Part shown: in pieces, positions 57,977 to 64,000 of the stretch
Numbering within the stretch: position 1 is the first letter of the stretch
Layout of the letters: each line of letters opens with the position of its first letter
NCBI GenBank assembly: GCA_011319805.1
Contig: SJRY01000270.1
Span: 1 to 64,000 of the forward strand
DNA length: 64,000 bases
From: Macrocybe gigantea
Lineage: Eukaryota > Basidiomycota > Agaricomycetes > Agaricales > Callistosporiaceae
Direction of reading: 5' to 3'
Translations under genes and position numbers: made by a program
Notes under the pieces: generated by a model
Told to the model about the DNA's origin: nothing
Databases searched by the model: none
What the model saw: only the letters and a program-made list of their open reading frames with translations

Positions 57977-59435
57977 ATGCTTTTCTCTGCTTGGATCATC
58001 CTTGGCTCCGTAGGAACGGTGGTGGCTGCGCCGCGCCAGGGGACCGATGTTTTGACCATCAGTCTCAAAGGGCCCGCCGCGAGCGTCGCTTCTATCGACG
58101 ACATCAAGCTCACTGCACACGTTAGGAACACAGGTTTCGACACTATCAAAGTCTTGAAATACGGGACCATTCTCGACGCGGATAACCCCACCAGGTCTTT
58201 TGTGGTCACTAAGAACGGCACCGATGTTCAATTCACTGGAGTTCAGGTATATGTTCATTTTTTTAATAGCGAATGTGCCCATTTGATCGTTTTTTCCTTT
58301 GAAGCCAATGATATCCCTTGAATATCTGGATGATTCCGCCTTCATGGTCATCCCTCCTGGCCAAGCAGTTACCGTCGTCCATTCGGGTAAGTTTTGGCAT
58401 GTTCATGTAGTTTTGGCTTTCTCATCCAACCCGCCTTCAGTTGCCCCGTTGTACGATTTTGCCGCTGCTGGCCCTGGCCTCTTCACTTTCGAGCCTGTGA
58501 CAAGCTTCCAACTTGTGGCTGCTGCCAATCAGAGCCGTCGGCCGTCTTTCTTGAAGGCCTCTGCCGGCGAGAGCATCGTTGTGGAAGTCACCAAAGACGT
58601 AGCGACTCGACACCTCGTCAGTGAGGACAAGCGCGCTGTCAATATTTGTGGAAGCCTTCAAAAGCGGGCTTTCATAAGCGCCAGGTCTGCCTGCTTTGAA
58701 GCTGTTTTCTTCGCATGACTGATGCTCGAGAAGCTATATCGAGGCTAAGGTCTTGGCGCGTCAAGCAATCGACTATATCACCATCCGTGGAGCCGGCGAT
58801 CCGCTCTATAGTCATACTGGGGCAACAATGATGTGAATGTTGTCAGGAACGTCTTCAGCCTCGTCGAGCTCGAAAACTCAATTACAAGAACGTGCGTCGT
58901 TTTCCTCTCCGCTAGAATATCTTCACTCACTCCATGTCAGTCTTCAGTGTGGTGATGCCCTCAACCTTTGCGTCGAAACAACTGGGTAGCTTATACGCAA
59001 TTCCCTTCGACCAACGTTCGTCGTCTCGTCTTACATCCGACGGACAGAATTTGAAGTATAGTTGTCTTGTAGATCTTCTATTGTGATGTTTTCTATATGC
59101 AAGTGCCTACCGATCGACTTTGTAAGGACACGCCAGTCCTCAGCCGCAATATCCGTGGAGGCACCACTCTTCATGAGGTAACCCATCAAATCAAGTATAT
59201 GCCAACGTCGAATTCATCTTTCTCACCAGATCACGCACGCCACGGCGCGCACCACCGACGTCACATACGGGTGTCTTCAAGATCAGTATCTGACTGACCC
59301 TGACAAAATCCGAAACGCTGATAACTTTAACGTAGGTTCAATCTCCTTGGAGGGGTATCTGCTGATTCTACTTCTCTATGACCGTGACAGTGTTTCGCTA
59401 CGGACGTTTTTGCTACTACCGTCTGTCGTCAGTAG
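57977..59435 (+). CDS. Secreted M35 metalloendopeptidase (deuterolysin / peptidyl-Lys type)
   Basis: The signal peptide MLFSAWIILGSVGTVVAA is followed by the N-terminal beta domain (LTAHVRNTGFDTIKVLKYG; LYDFAAAGPGLFTFEPVTSF). The catalytic domain includes AKVLARQAIDYI (about 58745), NNDVNVVRNVF (about 58825), YMQVPTDRLC (about 59093-59122) and the zinc site split by an intron: TTLHE, then ITHATARTTDVTYG (about 59170-59270). This gives HEITH plus the downstream Asp expected of aspzincins. The last exon ends CFATDVFATTVCRQ with TAG at 59433-59435. M35 enzymes cleave extracellular proteins, often beside Lys. Two frame problems (about 58815 and 59000) may be missing bases or degradation. Confidence 0.8.
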
Positions 59436-60055
59436 AATCAGTGAGCCGGTTGTGCCGGGGAGAGAAGAGGATCGTAGAAGGCGCAGTTGTGTCGTTCCAT
59501 CCTTCCCGATGACTACCTAGAAATGCAGTGAAAAGAGTCTTTTCTTTGCGTGCTAGATATTCGGATATTTTTGACAAGATCTAGGCGGAAGCGAGGCCTT
59601 GTCTTGCCTCAAGAGGTGATGCCCGCGGTGCGCGGTTCTGGCGTTCAGGGCTCAGCGCTGTGCCGGGGTCAGGTGCTGTTCATCGCAATCAGGACATATA
59701 TGAGTCTGACGCCTGTCTAGTACTAGTAGGCGGCGCAGTCGTCTGTTCCAATTCCATGGCTAGGTCATGAATACTGGGTGTCTTTTTGTGTGTCTTGTAA
59801 TTGCATGATATATGATATCCGCTGTGTTTTTATATTTTATGCAATGCACATACAGTACGTTTGACAGTGCGAAGCTGTGTTTGCAGTAGCTCGGAGTCTG
59901 AACCGCCCGAAAAAAGAGACAAGCACGGCGCTTACGAGACGAGATCTACGATTTCACTATATCATCGCCCATTATCCATCCAACAGGAGCTTCTCTTTCT
60001 CCTTTCTCCTCTTTCCACACTCCCTTTCCAATTCGTCCTTGAAGCTATTTAACTC
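59436..60055. other. Intergenic spacer
   Basis: There is no recognisable gene. It contains the promoter of the penta-EF-hand gene. Confidence 0.5.
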
Positions 60056-61410
<1,355 letters not shown>

Positions 61411-61705
61411 GTTGATGATGTGCGACTGACCTTGGAAATCGGGCAAAAAGGAACACACGAAGAGACCCTCTTGCAGTTGAATTTTTTTTTTATGTACAAT
61501 CACCAGAGATCGCCCGTCATGAATTCAGAAGCATAAACTTTTTCGAACTGGGAATTGAGCGCCCCTTGACCACAACACGTGTAGAAATAGGCGCGGTCAC
61601 GGGATCATCGATCACCGCGCGTCTACCTGTTCCATTTTGAGATTTCATAAAAAAAATATCTTTCGAGAATCCGCAGCTCGTTCTTCCGACTTTATCTCTC
61701 TGACA

Positions 61706-62238
61706 ATGTACATCACCTCGACGATCAACTCGTTCACAAGGTCAACAGAAAATCTGCCTCTGCTCCTTTTGTGCCACAAGGATGTGCGAAAGCTAGTGCT
61801 CAGGCCGAAGCGGTACAGCGTAAGTCCGTTTAACAGAGACTCCAGTCGTCCGTCCAAGGCTGAAGAGGCGTTTCGGCAAAAAGGATCTGGTGGATATCGC
61901 GAGAGAAAAACTGGCGCTGAACCTCGCCTCGGTCGAACGCGTTTCGTTCCACACGTCGACTCTCGACATATGCAAAGGACAACGCGTGGAGATCGACGAG
62001 AGCGCTTACGAATGCGTTGCGGACGTGTTGGACGAGATTCTGGTCGAGGTTGGCGCCGCGCCGCTGGGCGAGGAGCGAGGTTCGTGAATGGTTGTTATGG
62101 GTGTTGGACGTTGACGTTTCATTTTTATTCTAATTCAAGTGGAAACACCAGACCGCAAAGAAGAAAGCTCTACACGACCCATCATGCCTTTCCTGACGCC
62201 TCCAAACTCGACCCGCCAAGACAGTGTAGACCAAAAAA

Positions 62239-62269
<31 letters not shown>

Positions 62270-63301
62270 GCAGCCCATCAAAAACAGACCAACTGGGGCG
62301 GCGGACAAAGTCCACACGCCCACGTCTGGCACCGCGACTCGCGACTCCGTCAAAGCCAAACACGAGCGCGCACACCCGCCGGCGGAGCGGTCGGTTCGTG
62401 CAGCAGCGAAAAAGGCGGCAGCGCCGTCGCCGAAGGCGAAGAAGGAAGAACCGAAGGACGACGTGTTCAGGTTGTTTGATGATGAGGTCCAGGCTGGGGA
62501 CGCGCGTGGAGACGCGGGGACTTTGTCGCGCGCGAGCTCGGGGAGGAAATCGGACGAGACGGCTGTGGAAGAATCGGATGCTGTGAGGGAGCTGCCTGAG
62601 GCTGAGTTGCTTCTCCCAACAACCGTGTTGGAAGTTCGTCCTCGTATGCGTCGGAGCAGAGGACACCCAAAGCGAGGCGAGAGGCAAAGTTGGCTTCTAG
62701 TGCAGTTAGCAACAAAGGTGCGGCACGAGACGTCTCTTCGACATAGCTGTGCACTCATTTCCTGTCTACCTATAGTCGAAAAGCAAAAGTTCACCTCCGT
62801 AGCGGCGACGAAGACGGCCAGCCCAAAGAAGCCTATTGCGGCTACCCACAGTGTGGCTCAAAGCCAATCCTCTGACGATGACCCGCGATTCAACATCATG
62901 ATTGCCGTGAGCAACACCGATCAAGAGGCCGAGTTCAAGACGCGGGGAAAGCACGTCGTGCGCAAGGTCCTGGTGGGGGCTTGCAAGACCTTTGGCGTGG
63001 ATTGTGATCAGTAAGCGTTCCTGTAAGAGAGGGACGAAATTTCCAAATCATGCTGATTGCTGTCTGTCCGTCCTTGCGCTGGGTTTCTTACAGAGCTCGG
63101 CTGTTCCTCGTGCGCGACGACAACGAGATGTTTGAATGTCCGATCGAATCCACTGTCGGCGCCTGCGGCATCGGACCGAACGCGAGGTTGTTCCTTCACG
63201 TTGAAGACTCTGAAGACGAGGGCGAAGGTGATAGCACGGTCGACGATGATGACGACGACGATGACGAAGTCGAGATTGAAGAGACCAATACACCTTGGTA
63301 G
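61706..63301 (+). CDS. Uncharacterised protein with polyQ tract and beta-grasp-like C-terminus
   Basis: The start is uncertain; the ATG at 61706 gives MYITSTINSFTRS and then VRKLVLRPKRY. A charged helical exon follows (DIAREKLALNLASVERV; YECVADVLDEILVEVG, about 61893-62055), then a CAG/CAA tract of about 11 Gln (62241-62273), Ala/Lys-rich linkers, and a C-terminal block FNIMIAVSNTDQEAEF...KVLVGACKTFGVD joined across an intron (63011 to about 63092) to ARLFLVRDDNEMFECPIEST. It ends in an Asp/Glu tail (DDDDDDDDEVEIEE) with TAG at 63299-63301. The C-terminal block has the hydrophobic spacing of a ubiquitin-like fold. I cannot name the family. A frame break near 62606 resembles the other single-base gaps. 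Confidence 0.6.
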
Positions 63302-63671
63302 TTCCATTTCGAGATCTGTTTTTTTTTCGCGTTGGCATGTTTTCCTCGACACCGATTTTCGGGCATTTGTATCATACTTGTTCTTCTATCTCAGATCGTT
63401 GCAGGCTGTCTCTTTTCTTCCCCGGTGTTACGTCGGATAGGATGTTAGACATTAGTACTATACCATACATCGTCCCTTCCTCCTTTCAGCTGGCGTTTTG
63501 ATTTGACAATAGAAGATGTCTGCGAGTGGGAGGGGTTAGCGTGAGCTTACGTAATACAAGTCTGCCAAATGTGACGCGACTTGGACGTGAATCGGTCGCG
63601 ATACAGGTCTCCCTGGCCGTTGCTTCGACTTTTGTCTGTCTGATACATTTATTCATATCAAAGCCTCAAGC

Positions 63672-64000
63672 ATGGGGAAAAAGAAGAAGGATCCCGAGCC
63701 CGAGTCTGAGCCGGAGTATTTTCATGTTGGTGCGGATCAACGTTTCCAACTTCGCATCCGTTCGTCGCGGTTTGACTGATCTTCTTTCGTCTATCGTTCG
63801 ACTTGATCATGTCTTCGTCGCCTTTCGTCGTGGTCTTGTGTCCCTTGCTGGCCTCTTCCGCTGATAGAGGTGATCACGAAAGCTCGTGTGGCGCCCATGA
63901 CCAGCGATGAAGAAGCCGACGAGCAAGATGAGGATCTGGATCACGTTGGTTCAAGCAAAGGAAAGGGAAAGGCAAAGCTCAAGAAAAAGAAGAAAAAAGA
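63672..64000 (+). CDS. Chromodomain (HP1-like) protein, 5' end only
   Basis: Exon 1 begins MGKKKKDPEPESEPEYFHV. A GTGCGG..TGATAG intron (about 63733-63866) joins to EVITKARVAPMTSDEEADEQDEDLDHVGSSKGKGKAKLKK, giving FHVEVITKARV, the start of a chromodomain strand as in HP1/Swi6 proteins. The aromatic cage and remainder lie beyond the window. If correct, it would bind methylated histone H3 in heterochromatin. Confidence 0.5.

Noticed and set aside
62130..62794. Two long minus-strand frames rich in Leu, Cys and Arg
   Set aside because: They are antisense to the CAG/CAA tract and basic linker of the plus-strand gene and show no motif.

Overview
The window is nuclear DNA of a basidiomycete fungus, most likely a mushroom-forming Agaricomycete. 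The evidence is a class I hydrophobin, a FunK1-type fungal kinase, Plavaka-type transposase remnants, an M35 metalloprotease, and genes split by many 50-60 bp GT..AG introns. All identifications come from reading motifs and translations by eye; no database search was run.

Bases 1 to about 38,100 are a nested repeat island. The outermost readable element is a Ty3/gypsy chromovirus, B1 (+ strand, entering from the left edge, 3' LTR at 34155-34525). It is cut by A1 (120-6614, TSD GTGAT), by B2 (6897-31066, minus strand, TSD ACTTT) and by a 1.1 kb probable solo LTR (31393-32519). Inside B2 lie a decayed GATA zinc-finger gene, a Plavaka-derived gene without its catalytic core, a 93-bp-arm palindrome, a truncated SPT5-like gene, a third chromovirus (D) and a second A element (A2, 20138-26652). 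D's two halves lie in opposite orientations about 7.4 kb apart. Matching TSD halves (CCAAC at 19215-19219, GTTGG at 31027-31031) and an empty sister site at 7227-7231 show that the segment of about 17.5-26.7 kb was inverted between inverted copies of an A LTR plus the start of D pol. To the right come a Tc1/mariner element, a MITE-like element and a dead copy of the FunK1 kinase split by another solo LTR. Older copies carry CpG-to-TpG/CpA changes and nonsense codons explained by C-to-T or G-to-A.

From about 38.9 kb the sequence changes to spaced single-copy genes. In order these are: FunK1 kinase (-), a disabled GT2 cellulose-synthase-like gene (+), an orphan SH3 exon (+), a single-pass membrane protein (-), a PrpF-family isomerase (+), a Ras-like GTPase with altered G1/G3 motifs (+), a class I hydrophobin (-), SAGA subunit SPT7 (+), an M35 endopeptidase (+), a penta-EF-hand protein (+), an unknown polyQ/acidic protein (+), and the 5' end of a probable HP1-like protein (+). 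These genes share no obvious pathway; the block looks like ordinary fungal gene space beside heterochromatin.

Several one-base gaps fall in short runs, both in the youngest element (A1) and in otherwise conserved genes such as SPT7. Uncorrected base-calling deletions are a real possibility, so frameshifts in this window should be treated with caution.
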